NCBI GenBank assembly: GCA_937901895.1
Contig: CALGTD010000098.1
Location: 10,584-74,583 of the forward strand
Origin: an uncultured Spartobacteria bacterium
Lineage (GTDB): Bacteria; Verrucomicrobiota; Verrucomicrobiia; Chthoniobacterales; JAATET01
Direction: 5' to 3'
DNA: 64,000 nt
Shown: positions 34,775 to 42,186 of the stretch, one piece after another
How positions within the stretch are numbered: the first letter of the stretch is position 1
Layout of the letters: every line of letters begins with the position of its first letter
Made by a program: the position numbers and the translations under genes
The notes under the pieces: model-generated
The model's input: only the letters and a program-made list of their open reading frames with translations
The model's database searches: none
What the model was told of the DNA's origin: nothing

Positions 34775-36327
34775 TGCGATTCCTCCTTGTCGGGTGGTCC
34801 CACAATCGGCTCGCCGGGCATCTGGTCGGCGAAGATTCGTGCGCGAAACCACGCCACGCAGTCCTCCTGAGCATCCCGCAGCCGGAACTCACGGCGCACG
34901 TAGCGTCCATTGAGGTGCCGCTCCACGTCGCGCGCCTTGCTCCGTTCGGCGGCGATCACATCGGCGAGGATCGTGCTTTGCGGCGGATAACCTGGATAGC
35001 TCGCATTCGGGAAATCCCCGAAGATCCATGGCAGCGGGTAGTAGCTGTCGAGGTGGAAGGCCATGAACATGTGCCGCGCGCCGGGATCCTTCCGCGCCCG
35101 TTCGAGCACGGGATCGACGAGCTTTGCGACACTGCGGTGGGTCTGCACGTAGACGTAAGGCTGCAGGGGGTTGTCGTAGTCGACGAAGTTCAGTTTTACG
35201 GACATCACGATGGACACCGCGATCACCGTGGCTCCGGCAAAGGCGACCGCGGGCAGTCTGCGGAACTCCTCCATCAGCGCGCCGAACGTGAACCAGAACG
35301 GCCACACCATCGCGAGCAGCAGCCATGGCGTCTTGTAGGGGATGATTGAATACGCCAGTAGCGCACCGGTTCCGTAGATCGCGAGATACCGGATCTGCGC
35401 CGGTGCCGGCCACAGCAGGCGCACGCAGGCGGCGAGACCGAGGAGCGCAGGCCATTCGTAGAGCCGCATCAGGTCGAGGAAATAGCCGTTTATGATCACC
35501 TTTTTCCCCGACCCGAGCGGAATCGTCAGCCAGTCGAAGGCGACCTTGGTGTGGCCATGCTCGTCCATTCCTGTCCTGGACCACGCCGCGTAGGTCTCAT
35601 AAAGGCCCTTCACACCGGACCAGTTCATGAAGGTGCCGGAATAGAAAAGCACGATTGCAAAAACAGCCAGCCCCGTGGCAGTCAGGAAGTCCGTCGTCTG
35701 CCATTGTCTTCGGGCAAGTCGAAGTGCGGGACGCGAAGGAGAAATCGCCTGCCACGCCAGCAACGGAGGGACTGCCAGCGCGAAGCAGCCGAGGTGAATG
35801 AAATACGTCTCCTTGGTCAGGATCATTCCAGCCACGCCACCCGCCAGTGCGAAGACTCCTGGGCGCGAACCGTTTTTCCAAAGCTCGAGGATTCCCCACG
35901 CCGTGAGCAGAAGGAACGCCAGGAGCCACGTCTCGTGGATCGAGTATCTCCCGTAGAACGTCGCGCAGGGGGACACCGCCATGGCGAGGGCCGCCCAGCG
36001 GGCTGCGTGGGTGCCGAGGAAACGGCCGAAGCGCAGCGTCAGCCAGACGCAGGCCAGACTGACGAGCACCACGGGCAGTCGGATCGCCCACGCCTCGCGG
36101 CCCAGCAGCTTCTGCGCGGCGAAGACCGCATACATGTGAAGTGGGCCGTGATAGTTCGTCGGATCGTATTTGTAGAAACCCGTCTCCGACATGCGGTCGG
36201 CAAACCAGCCGTTCACACCCTCGTCGAAGTGAGGAGGCTTCAGGTCCAGTGCCGCGAAACGCAGCACGGCGGCGAGGAGGAGGATCAGGATTTCCGGCCA
36301 GGGAAGGCGGCGAAACAGAGGCTGCAC
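34771..36327 (-). CDS. Agl23-like (TIGR03663-type) membrane glycosyltransferase-family protein
   Basis: A polytopic protein of about 518 residues. The first external loop KPPHFDEGVNGWFADRMSETGFYKYDPTNYHGPLHMYAVFAAQKLLG has the acidic GT-C motif (DE) and the PxxYHGPLHMY pattern of the TIGR03663 family named after archaeal Agl23, a protein linked to lipid-carried glycan handling. Later motifs include FYGRYSIHETWLLAFLLLTAWG and ILTKETYFIH. It probably works at the cytoplasmic membrane on polyprenyl-phosphate sugars or protein glycosylation, with its overlapping partner. The start is uncertain: a GTG at 36327 (MQPLFRRLPWPE) is preferred, with a TTG upstream as alternative. The gene is divergent from a beta-barrel gene. 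Confidence 0.75.
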   Translation of the reverse strand: MQPLFRRLPWPEILILLLAAVLRFAALDLKPPHFDEGVNGWFADRMSETGFYKYDPTNYHGPLHMYAVFAAQKLLGREAWAIRLPVVLVSLACVWLTLRFGRFLGTHAARWAALAMAVSPCATFYGRYSIHETWLLAFLLLTAWGILELWKNGSRPGVFALAGGVAGMILTKETYFIHLGCFALAVPPLLAWQAISPSRPALRLARRQWQTTDFLTATGLAVFAIVLFYSGTFMNWSGVKGLYETYAAWSRTGMDEHGHTKVAFDWLTIPLGSGKKVIINGYFLDLMRLYEWPALLGLAACVRLLWPAPAQIRYLAIYGTGALLAYSIIPYKTPWLLLAMVWPFWFTFGALMEEFRRLPAVAFAGATVIAVSIVMSVKLNFVDYDNPLQPYVYVQTHRSVAKLVDPVLERARKDPGARHMFMAFHLDSYYPLPWIFGDFPNASYPGYPPQSTILADVIAAERSKARDVERHLNGRYVRREFRLRDAQEDCVAWFRARIFADQMPGEPIVGPPDKEESQ

Positions 36328-36473
36328 GCCGTTGGGAATACGAGGCGGGAAAGCCGGGTGCAAGTCGCGACCGGGGACGCGGGAGCGGTTCCCGCGCCGT
36401 GTCGTGTCCGGGGCGAAATGGCGCCAAAACTTCGCACTTACAAATGGAAAACTTCTTGGGCAGACTCCCGCAC

Positions 36474-37415
36474 ATGATTCGCACGATGATATTCGTCCTC
36501 GCCGGATGTGCGGTGGCGCTGTCCGCATCCGCCCAGCAGGCGACGCAGGCCGTGCAGGCCGCCGAACAGGCGACGATGACGCAGCAGGTAGAGGGCGGGA
36601 TCGTCACCAGCTCGATGACGTCGTCGGAATCGTTTGCCCCGGCGAGCGAATCGGACCCTGACATTGGGGAGCAGATTCTTTTGCAGCCGGAGCAGAAGTA
36701 TCAGCCGTTCAGTGCGTGGACGAACTGGAACGTGTTCTGGACGAGCAACGCCCAGCTGCTCGACGACACGAATGGCGGCTCGGACACGTTCATGACCGGC
36801 GTCGTCGGTGGCAGTTATCTTCCATATCTCGGCGGGAATCTCTTTGCGGAGTTCAGCGCCGAGCAGAGCATGTTTCGCTACGCCCGGAACAGCAGCCTCG
36901 ACTTCAACGGGCTGAATCTTTCCGCGGGGTTGATCTACGTGATCCGCGAACTCCAGGACCTCACGGTGTTTGCGAATTACAACTACGATTTGCTGACCGT
37001 GCGCGGGTTCAACAAGGAGATCTACCACGACCACGCGATCACGGCCGGCCTGCGGAAGACGTTCGTCCTGAACCGCGCGAATCTGGTTTACACCTCGCTC
37101 GGCGCGGATTTCACCCTCGGTGGCTGGCCCGATTACGCGTTGCGGCACGAGTTCGCATGGCTGGCCGGATACCAGCTCAGCCTCACGCGAATGGTGAAGC
37201 TCGACCTCTATTACCGCCTGGCCGCGCAGCCGTATCGTTACGCGGATCGCACGGATTTGAACCAGCTTATCGGGGGTGGCGTGACCGTTGGCGTGACCCC
37301 CTGGTTGAGCGTGCAGGCATTGAGCACTCTCGGAATCAACAACTCCACCGAGAGTCAGTTCAGCTATTTCGCTGCAAATTTAGGTGGCGGAATCGGAATT
37401 ATGGTCAATTTTTAG
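36474..37415 (+). CDS. Outer-membrane beta-barrel protein, function unknown
   Basis: A 313-residue exported protein: signal peptide (MIRTMIFVLAGCAVALSASA), an Ala/Gln/Thr-rich mature start, then alternating amphipathic strands such as AWTNWNVFWTSNAQLLDD, LTVFANYNYDLLTVRGFN, FAWLAGYQLSLTRMVKLDLYYRLAAQPYRY and LSVQALSTLGINNSTESQFSYFAANLGGGIGIMVNF. The last residue is Phe, as expected for barrels inserted by BAM. I cannot name a family. The ATG at 36474 is preferred for the signal peptide; an ATG at 36444 would add ten residues. It is 4 bases upstream of a FecR-domain gene, so the two are probably one unit. Confidence 0.72.
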   Translation: MIRTMIFVLAGCAVALSASAQQATQAVQAAEQATMTQQVEGGIVTSSMTSSESFAPASESDPDIGEQILLQPEQKYQPFSAWTNWNVFWTSNAQLLDDTNGGSDTFMTGVVGGSYLPYLGGNLFAEFSAEQSMFRYARNSSLDFNGLNLSAGLIYVIRELQDLTVFANYNYDLLTVRGFNKEIYHDHAITAGLRKTFVLNRANLVYTSLGADFTLGGWPDYALRHEFAWLAGYQLSLTRMVKLDLYYRLAAQPYRYADRTDLNQLIGGGVTVGVTPWLSVQALSTLGINNSTESQFSYFAANLGGGIGIMVNF

Positions 37416-37419
37416 GCTA

Positions 37420-38427
37420 ATGAAAATGGTGCGCTGGATGTCGTTGGCCGGGCTCGTGGTGCTCGGCGTATCCGTTGCCCGTGCCGCCGGTCCGCTGCAA
37501 AGCGCGGAGGTCACGCGGGTATTCAACAAGGTCGAACTCCTTCCGGGGGAAACACCGCCGGTGCCGGCGAAGGTTGGCGACGAGGTGAGCGGCCGGACGG
37601 CTGTGCAGACCGGCACGAAGTCACGCGCGGAACTGGCGTTCAACGATTCCACGATTGCCCGGCTGGGTGCGAACTCGCTGTTCAGCTTCGACCGGGGAAC
37701 GCGCGATCTGAATCTCAACGAAGGCGTGATCCTGCTGGAGGTGCCGAAGAATGCGGGCGGGGCGACGATCAATACCGCGGCCGTGACTGCGGCGGTGACC
37801 GGCACGACGATCATGATCGAGTTCCGCAAGGCGGCGAACGCCGGGAGGGGGCTGATCAAGTTCATCGTCCTCGAAGGCACGATGCGGCTGAATTTGAAGG
37901 GCACTCTTGGAGAATCGATCCTGTTGAAGGCCGGCCAGATGCTGACGATTCCCGCGGGCGCGAAGAAGTTTCCGGATGCTCCCATGGTGGTCGATGTCGG
38001 CCGCCTTGCGAAGACCTCGGGGCTGATGGGCAGTCAGTTCGGGCCGCTGAAAAACGAACCGTTCATTATGCAGACGGTGAACGAACAGCGCGTTCTCAAG
38101 GCTAGGGGCAAGCTCATCAACGTGAACTATTCGCTCAAGGGCAAGCGGAAGAATCCCGTGTTGCAGTCGACGAACATCGCGTCCCAGGCGACGCTGCGCA
38201 CGGACGCCGAGGTGCGCGGAAATCCCCAAAAGCCCTCTCCGGCACGCCCGGCGGCGCGTCCAAATCCTCCCAAACCGCGTCCGGAGCCACCGACTCCTCC
38301 CAAGCCGCCGAAACCGCCGAAGCCGGATAATCGCCCGCCGAAGCCGCCGCCGGCTCCCAACAAGCCGAAGCCGCCGAAGCCGGTGCCTCCTCCTCCGGTG
38401 CCGCCGCCGCCCGACGTGAATTATTGA
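37420..38427 (+). CDS. Periplasmic FecR-domain protein with proline-rich tail
   Basis: A 335-residue exported protein. A signal peptide (MKMVRWMSLAGLVVLGVSVARA) leads to a FecR-like domain (about 50-170): VGDEVSGRTAVQTGTKSRAELAFNDSTIARLGANSLFSFDRGTRDLNLNEGVILLEVPKNAGGATINTAAVTAAVTGTTIMIEF. The remainder, from about 262, is a tail of repeated Pro-Lys (NPPKPRPEPPTPPKPPK and similar), as in periplasm-spanning or wall-contacting linkers. There is no membrane helix after the signal peptide and no sigma factor gene beside it, so the classic FecR anti-sigma role is unlikely. The start is 4 bases after the beta-barrel stop. A large stem-loop follows the gene. Confidence 0.8.
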   Translation: MKMVRWMSLAGLVVLGVSVARAAGPLQSAEVTRVFNKVELLPGETPPVPAKVGDEVSGRTAVQTGTKSRAELAFNDSTIARLGANSLFSFDRGTRDLNLNEGVILLEVPKNAGGATINTAAVTAAVTGTTIMIEFRKAANAGRGLIKFIVLEGTMRLNLKGTLGESILLKAGQMLTIPAGAKKFPDAPMVVDVGRLAKTSGLMGSQFGPLKNEPFIMQTVNEQRVLKARGKLINVNYSLKGKRKNPVLQSTNIASQATLRTDAEVRGNPQKPSPARPAARPNPPKPRPEPPTPPKPPKPPKPDNRPPKPPPAPNKPKPPKPVPPPPVPPPPDVNY

Positions 38428-38465
38428 GGACGTCGCTCGAGAAACCGGCGTTGGAGGGATGAACG

Positions 38466-38518
38466 GCTTGCACGGAATGTGTGCGCTCCGGCAGAGTGCC
38501 ATGTCATTCCGCGCAAGC
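38466..38518 (+). terminator. Long inverted repeat after the FecR-domain gene
   Basis: GCTTGCACGGAATG (38466-38479) and CATTCCGCGCAAGC (38505-38518) pair over 14 bases with one mismatch; the 25-base loop has its own GGC/GCC mini-stem. It lies 39 bases after the FecR-domain stop and 38 before the exonuclease start. It may be a factor-independent terminator without U-run, or an mRNA-stabilising structure. Confidence 0.5.
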
Positions 38519-38555
38519 GGGTGACTTTCCGCAACTTTCACCCTCAACGTTCTTC

Positions 38556-39497
38556 ATGCGCCTGCTGCTCGTCGACGGTCACTATTTTCTCTACCGCTCG
38601 TTTTTCGCGATCCGCGGGCTGACGAACTCCAAAGGGGAGCCCACGAACGCGATTTACGGCTTCACGAAGGCGCTGCGTCGCATGATCGCCGACGTGAAGC
38701 CGGATCGCGGAGCGGTGGTGTGGGATCGCGGGATTCCGGAGCGGCGGACGGCATTGCAGCCGGCATACAAACAAAACCGGCCGTCGATGCCGGACGAGAT
38801 GCGCGCGCAGGAAGGGTTCATGCAGGAACTCGTGCCGCTGCTCGGGATGGCCAGCCTCTCACTTCCGGACACCGAGGCCGATGATCTGATTGGCTCGTAT
38901 GCCGTGCAGCATCCCGGCGAGACGGTGATCGCGACGAACGACAAGGACATCCTCCAGCTCGTGAACGGGCGTGTCCGAATCTACTCGACGAACAAGGTGG
39001 ATCTCGCGCCCGGGGAAACGTTCGCATTGCTTGGCGAGGACGCCGTTCGCGCGAAGTGGGGGGTGGATCCGGGGCAGATCGGCGATGTGCTCGCGCTCAC
39101 CGGCGACAGTTCGGACAACATCCCCGGGGTGGACGGCGTGGGACTGAAGACCGCAGCGGCCTTGATCCGCGAGTTTGGATCCGTCGAGGCGCTGCTCGAG
39201 AATGTCGACCGCGTTTCCAGCGCGCGCACCCGCGAGAAGTTGATTGCCCAGCGGCAGCAGGTGATCGACAACCGCCGGATGGTCGCACTCGATCTGGATC
39301 TCGTGCTGCCCGTCGCGGTGGAGGATCTGCGGATCGAACCGAGGTATCCGGAACTGATCGAGGCGCTGCGGAGATGCGAGTTCAAGGGACTGCTCGCGGA
39401 GATCGAGCGCGAGGCTGCAGGAGCGGGCTCTGCGACTGCGCCGCAATCACCGGTTGCACCTCCTTCGCCGCCGGCGTCGCAAGCGGAGTTGTTTTAG
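38556..39497 (+). CDS. Stand-alone 5'-3' exonuclease (PolI N-terminal domain-like)
   Basis: A 313-residue FEN-type nuclease corresponding to the N-terminal domain of DNA polymerase I, without polymerase. Metal-binding and helical-arch features are visible: LLVDGHYFLYRSFFAI, NAIYGFTKALRRMI, VVWDRGIPERRTALQPAYKQNRPSMPDEM, DTEADDLIGSYA, VIATNDKDILQLV, and the helix-hairpin-helix TGDSSDNIPGVDGVGLKTAAALI. It would remove RNA primers and 5' flaps during replication and repair. The ATG at 38556 gives MRLLLVDGHYFLYRSFF, a standard start. The C-terminus is a short Ala/Pro-rich tail ending AELF. Whether the genome also has a full-length PolI cannot be told from this window. Confidence 0.92.
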   Translation: MRLLLVDGHYFLYRSFFAIRGLTNSKGEPTNAIYGFTKALRRMIADVKPDRGAVVWDRGIPERRTALQPAYKQNRPSMPDEMRAQEGFMQELVPLLGMASLSLPDTEADDLIGSYAVQHPGETVIATNDKDILQLVNGRVRIYSTNKVDLAPGETFALLGEDAVRAKWGVDPGQIGDVLALTGDSSDNIPGVDGVGLKTAAALIREFGSVEALLENVDRVSSARTREKLIAQRQQVIDNRRMVALDLDLVLPVAVEDLRIEPRYPELIEALRRCEFKGLLAEIEREAAGAGSATAPQSPVAPPSPPASQAELF

Positions 39498-39593
39498 CCG
39501 GTCGGCCTCAATCTGAATTTTTTCGCCGAGTCGCGTGACCATTGCCGTTCGGCGGGGTTTCATTGACGGGCCGCACGCGCGGCGCCTTCCCCA

Positions 39594-40610
39594 ATGAACC
39601 AATACCTTTCCATTCTCGTCACGCTTGGATGCGTCGCTGCTACACCACTTGCCGCTGCGGACGTCGCCGCGAAACCCGCCCCTCTCGAGAAATCCGCCAG
39701 CCGGAAGGTCGTCACCCGCGATCCCTCGACGATCGTCGAATGCAACGGGGAATACTGGATTTTCTACACGGGGAAGGGGACGCCATCGATGCGATCGAAG
39801 GACCTTGTGACATGGAAACCGGGCCCGCCGGTCTTCAAGCAAAGTCCCGATTGGGTGGCGACGGAGGTCCCGAACAACAAGAACGGCGTTTTCTGGGCGC
39901 CGGATGTCATGAAGGTCGGCAACGAGTATCGGCTTTATTATTCCGTCTCCTCGATGGGGGCGATGGATTCCGCGATCGGACTGGCCACCAACCGGACGCT
40001 TGATCCGAAAGACCCGCGATACGAGTGGAAGGATCAGGGAGTCGTCGTGCGATCGCGTGCGGGCGGGAACTGGAATGCGATCGATCCCGCGATTTTTCAG
40101 GATGACGACGGCAGACTGTGGATGGCGTTCGGCTCGCATTGGAGCGGGTTGAAGCTGCTCGAGCTGGATCCGAAGACCGGAAGGCGCCTTGATCCGGATG
40201 CTCCGTTGATTCCGATCGCGTCCGCGGAGGTCGGGCTCGAGGCGGCCTATCTCTGCAAGCGGGATGGCTATTACTATTTGTTCTTCAACCGGGGCACCTG
40301 CTGCCAGGGGGCGGACAGCACCTACGAAATTCGCGTCGGCCGGAGCCGGTCGATCGAGGGACCGTATGTGGACAAGGAAGGAAAATCGCTGATGGAAGGC
40401 GGCGGCAGCATCTTCCTCGAAAACCGCAATGATCCGCTCGTGGCGCCGGGACACGCCGGCATCCTCCTCAAGGATGGCACGGAATGGTTGAGCTGCCACT
40501 TTGAGGGCGACCTCCAAATGGATGGCAAGGCGACGCTGGGGGTGATGCCGGTCCGCTGGGTGGACGGCTGGCCGGTGGCGGACCTGCCGGAAAGCAAGGC
40601 CGCAAGGTAG
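39594..40610 (+). CDS. Secreted GH43 arabinan endo-1,5-alpha-L-arabinosidase-like enzyme
   Basis: A 338-residue exported five-bladed beta-propeller hydrolase. A signal peptide (MNQYLSILVTLGCVAATPLAAA) precedes the catalytic set: Asp in VTRDPSTIVE, Asp in WNAIDPAIFQDDDGRLWMAFGSHW, and Glu in SAEVGLEAAYLCKRDGYYYLFFNRGTCCQG. The GTCCQG-type segment and overall order match GH43 endo-arabinanases, which cut alpha-1,5-arabinan of plant pectin. The gene stands alone between the exonuclease and the convergent protease pair, with no transporter or SusC/D-like genes nearby. Confidence 0.88.
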   Translation: MNQYLSILVTLGCVAATPLAAADVAAKPAPLEKSASRKVVTRDPSTIVECNGEYWIFYTGKGTPSMRSKDLVTWKPGPPVFKQSPDWVATEVPNNKNGVFWAPDVMKVGNEYRLYYSVSSMGAMDSAIGLATNRTLDPKDPRYEWKDQGVVVRSRAGGNWNAIDPAIFQDDDGRLWMAFGSHWSGLKLLELDPKTGRRLDPDAPLIPIASAEVGLEAAYLCKRDGYYYLFFNRGTCCQGADSTYEIRVGRSRSIEGPYVDKEGKSLMEGGGSIFLENRNDPLVAPGHAGILLKDGTEWLSCHFEGDLQMDGKATLGVMPVRWVDGWPVADLPESKAAR

Positions 40611-40662
40611 CGGGGGCTGCTTTTGGCAGGAAGCGGCTGACTGCCTGCGCAACGCAAGCGGG

Positions 40663-42186
40663 TCAGGGAGCGGCCTTGTCGAGATTGCTCAAGGCCGGCA
40701 GGCCGTAGGCGCGCTGGAGGTCATCTGCGGTTTCCTCGACCTGTTTCGCGTCGAGGAAAATGACGCCGGGATCGGACTCCAGCTCGATCTTGTGAAACCT
40801 GCCGTCCGGTGATTTCACAGCCTCGGCAACGTCCTCCAGGCTCTTGATCTCGCGACCGTTGATCTTCTCGACGACGATCGTTGCGAGGCCGTCGTAGCCG
40901 ACGGTGGTGTCCGCAGGCAGAACCTGGCTGATGAAGACGATGCGGCCACGGTCGGCGGGAAGTTCGTCCTGAAACTCGTCGAGGTAAACGAGACGCGGCG
41001 GCGCGCTGGAACGCCAGTCGCCGCCCCATTCGCGCAGATAGCTGCGGGAGAGTTCCTGGAGCACGAGTCCACCGAGAATGTAGTAACGCGGTGGTTCGTC
41101 GGTGATGGATGGACTGCTGATGACGGTGGCGGGGTCGCGAGGCTCGAGGGGCAGCGCGAGATCGATCTCATTGCCCTCGCGAAGGACGCGCATCTTCAGG
41201 GAGCCTCCGGGGAGGTTTGCGGTCGAGACAAGGTGGCTGAACGGGATCTTTCCGAGGACGGGATCGTTGTAATAGCCGTCCTCGTCGATGTCGAAATTCT
41301 CGACCTGGAGAATGACATCGCCCTTCTTCAAGCCGGCTTTCTCTGCGGCTCCTCCGTGGGTAACGGACACGACGTAGACGCCGGATTTTCCGTTCATACC
41401 GAGATAGCGGCGGAACTGGGGATCGCGTGTCGGGGCAAACATCAGCCCCGCGCGGGCGAAGCCCTGATAGGGTTCCTTCGCAACGCGGGCGAGGAAATTC
41501 CGGATGACGGCGTCTGGCACGAGGTCGGCGCTTTGTGAGCGCGTGTCGTAGCGCATGAGCAGGCCGGCCAGACGGTCGCCGAGAAACACGGGGAGTGTGA
41601 AGCTGTTGTCCCGATACTGCATCGGCACGCTGAGCCGGTAGCTGAGCAGGACGGCTTCATCGCCCGGGTAGGGGGCGACCGTGACCGTGGTCACCACTGC
41701 GGGCGTGAGTGCGGCGGCCCCGGTGTTTTCGAGTTGAATGACATTGAGCCGGCTGCCGACGTGGACTCCCTCGGCGAGGGACACGGGACGCGTGCCGTCG
41801 AGGAATTTCGGGTCCTGCGGGACGAGCAGGGCGAGATTCGACGCGTAGTCGATGTGCACGACATCGGCCGCGACCTTCTCGGAGCTGCCGGCGCGTTCGA
41901 GTTCGACGTAGCTGTGGTTGGCCACCAGTTCGGCGGTGACGAGCACCCGTCCGCCTTCGATGACGACGCCAATGCCGCGGCGCGAATAGGGCGGGCGCTT
42001 CGTCCACGGACGCGAGTGCTGCCATGGCTGGTTCGTGGAATTCACCCGAACCACGGAGTCGGCCACGGGCAGGGACTCCGCGATGGTTTCCGCCGAGGCG
42101 GGAACGGGCTCCACGGGCGGGGCGTCCTGCGCGAAGAGAGCGGCCGCGGGAAACGCGACGAGAGCGGCGAGGAGATGGCGTGTCAT
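40663..42186 (-). CDS. Deg9-like pseudoprotease with PDZ domains
   Basis: A 507-residue secreted protein (signal peptide MTRHLLAALVAFPAAALFAQ) homologous along its whole length to the protease encoded just upstream. The trypsin-like domain is present but degraded: the position of catalytic His is Glu (LVTAELVAN, E86), the Asp is Asn (YASNLALLVPQDPKFLD, N117), and the Ser motif reads RDNSFTLP instead of GNSGGP (S195 without the oxyanion glycines). A PDZ domain follows (SGVYVVSVTHGGAAEKAGLKKGDVILQV), then a PPRYYILGGLVLQEL segment and a second PDZ-like region with VFISQVLPADTTVGYDG and YGLPALSNL, as in plant Deg9-type proteases. It overlaps the active gene by ATGA, so the two are made together; it may be a regulatory subunit. 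Confidence 0.82.
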   Translation of the reverse strand: MTRHLLAALVAFPAAALFAQDAPPVEPVPASAETIAESLPVADSVVRVNSTNQPWQHSRPWTKRPPYSRRGIGVVIEGGRVLVTAELVANHSYVELERAGSSEKVAADVVHIDYASNLALLVPQDPKFLDGTRPVSLAEGVHVGSRLNVIQLENTGAAALTPAVVTTVTVAPYPGDEAVLLSYRLSVPMQYRDNSFTLPVFLGDRLAGLLMRYDTRSQSADLVPDAVIRNFLARVAKEPYQGFARAGLMFAPTRDPQFRRYLGMNGKSGVYVVSVTHGGAAEKAGLKKGDVILQVENFDIDEDGYYNDPVLGKIPFSHLVSTANLPGGSLKMRVLREGNEIDLALPLEPRDPATVISSPSITDEPPRYYILGGLVLQELSRSYLREWGGDWRSSAPPRLVYLDEFQDELPADRGRIVFISQVLPADTTVGYDGLATIVVEKINGREIKSLEDVAEAVKSPDGRFHKIELESDPGVIFLDAKQVEETADDLQRAYGLPALSNLDKAAP

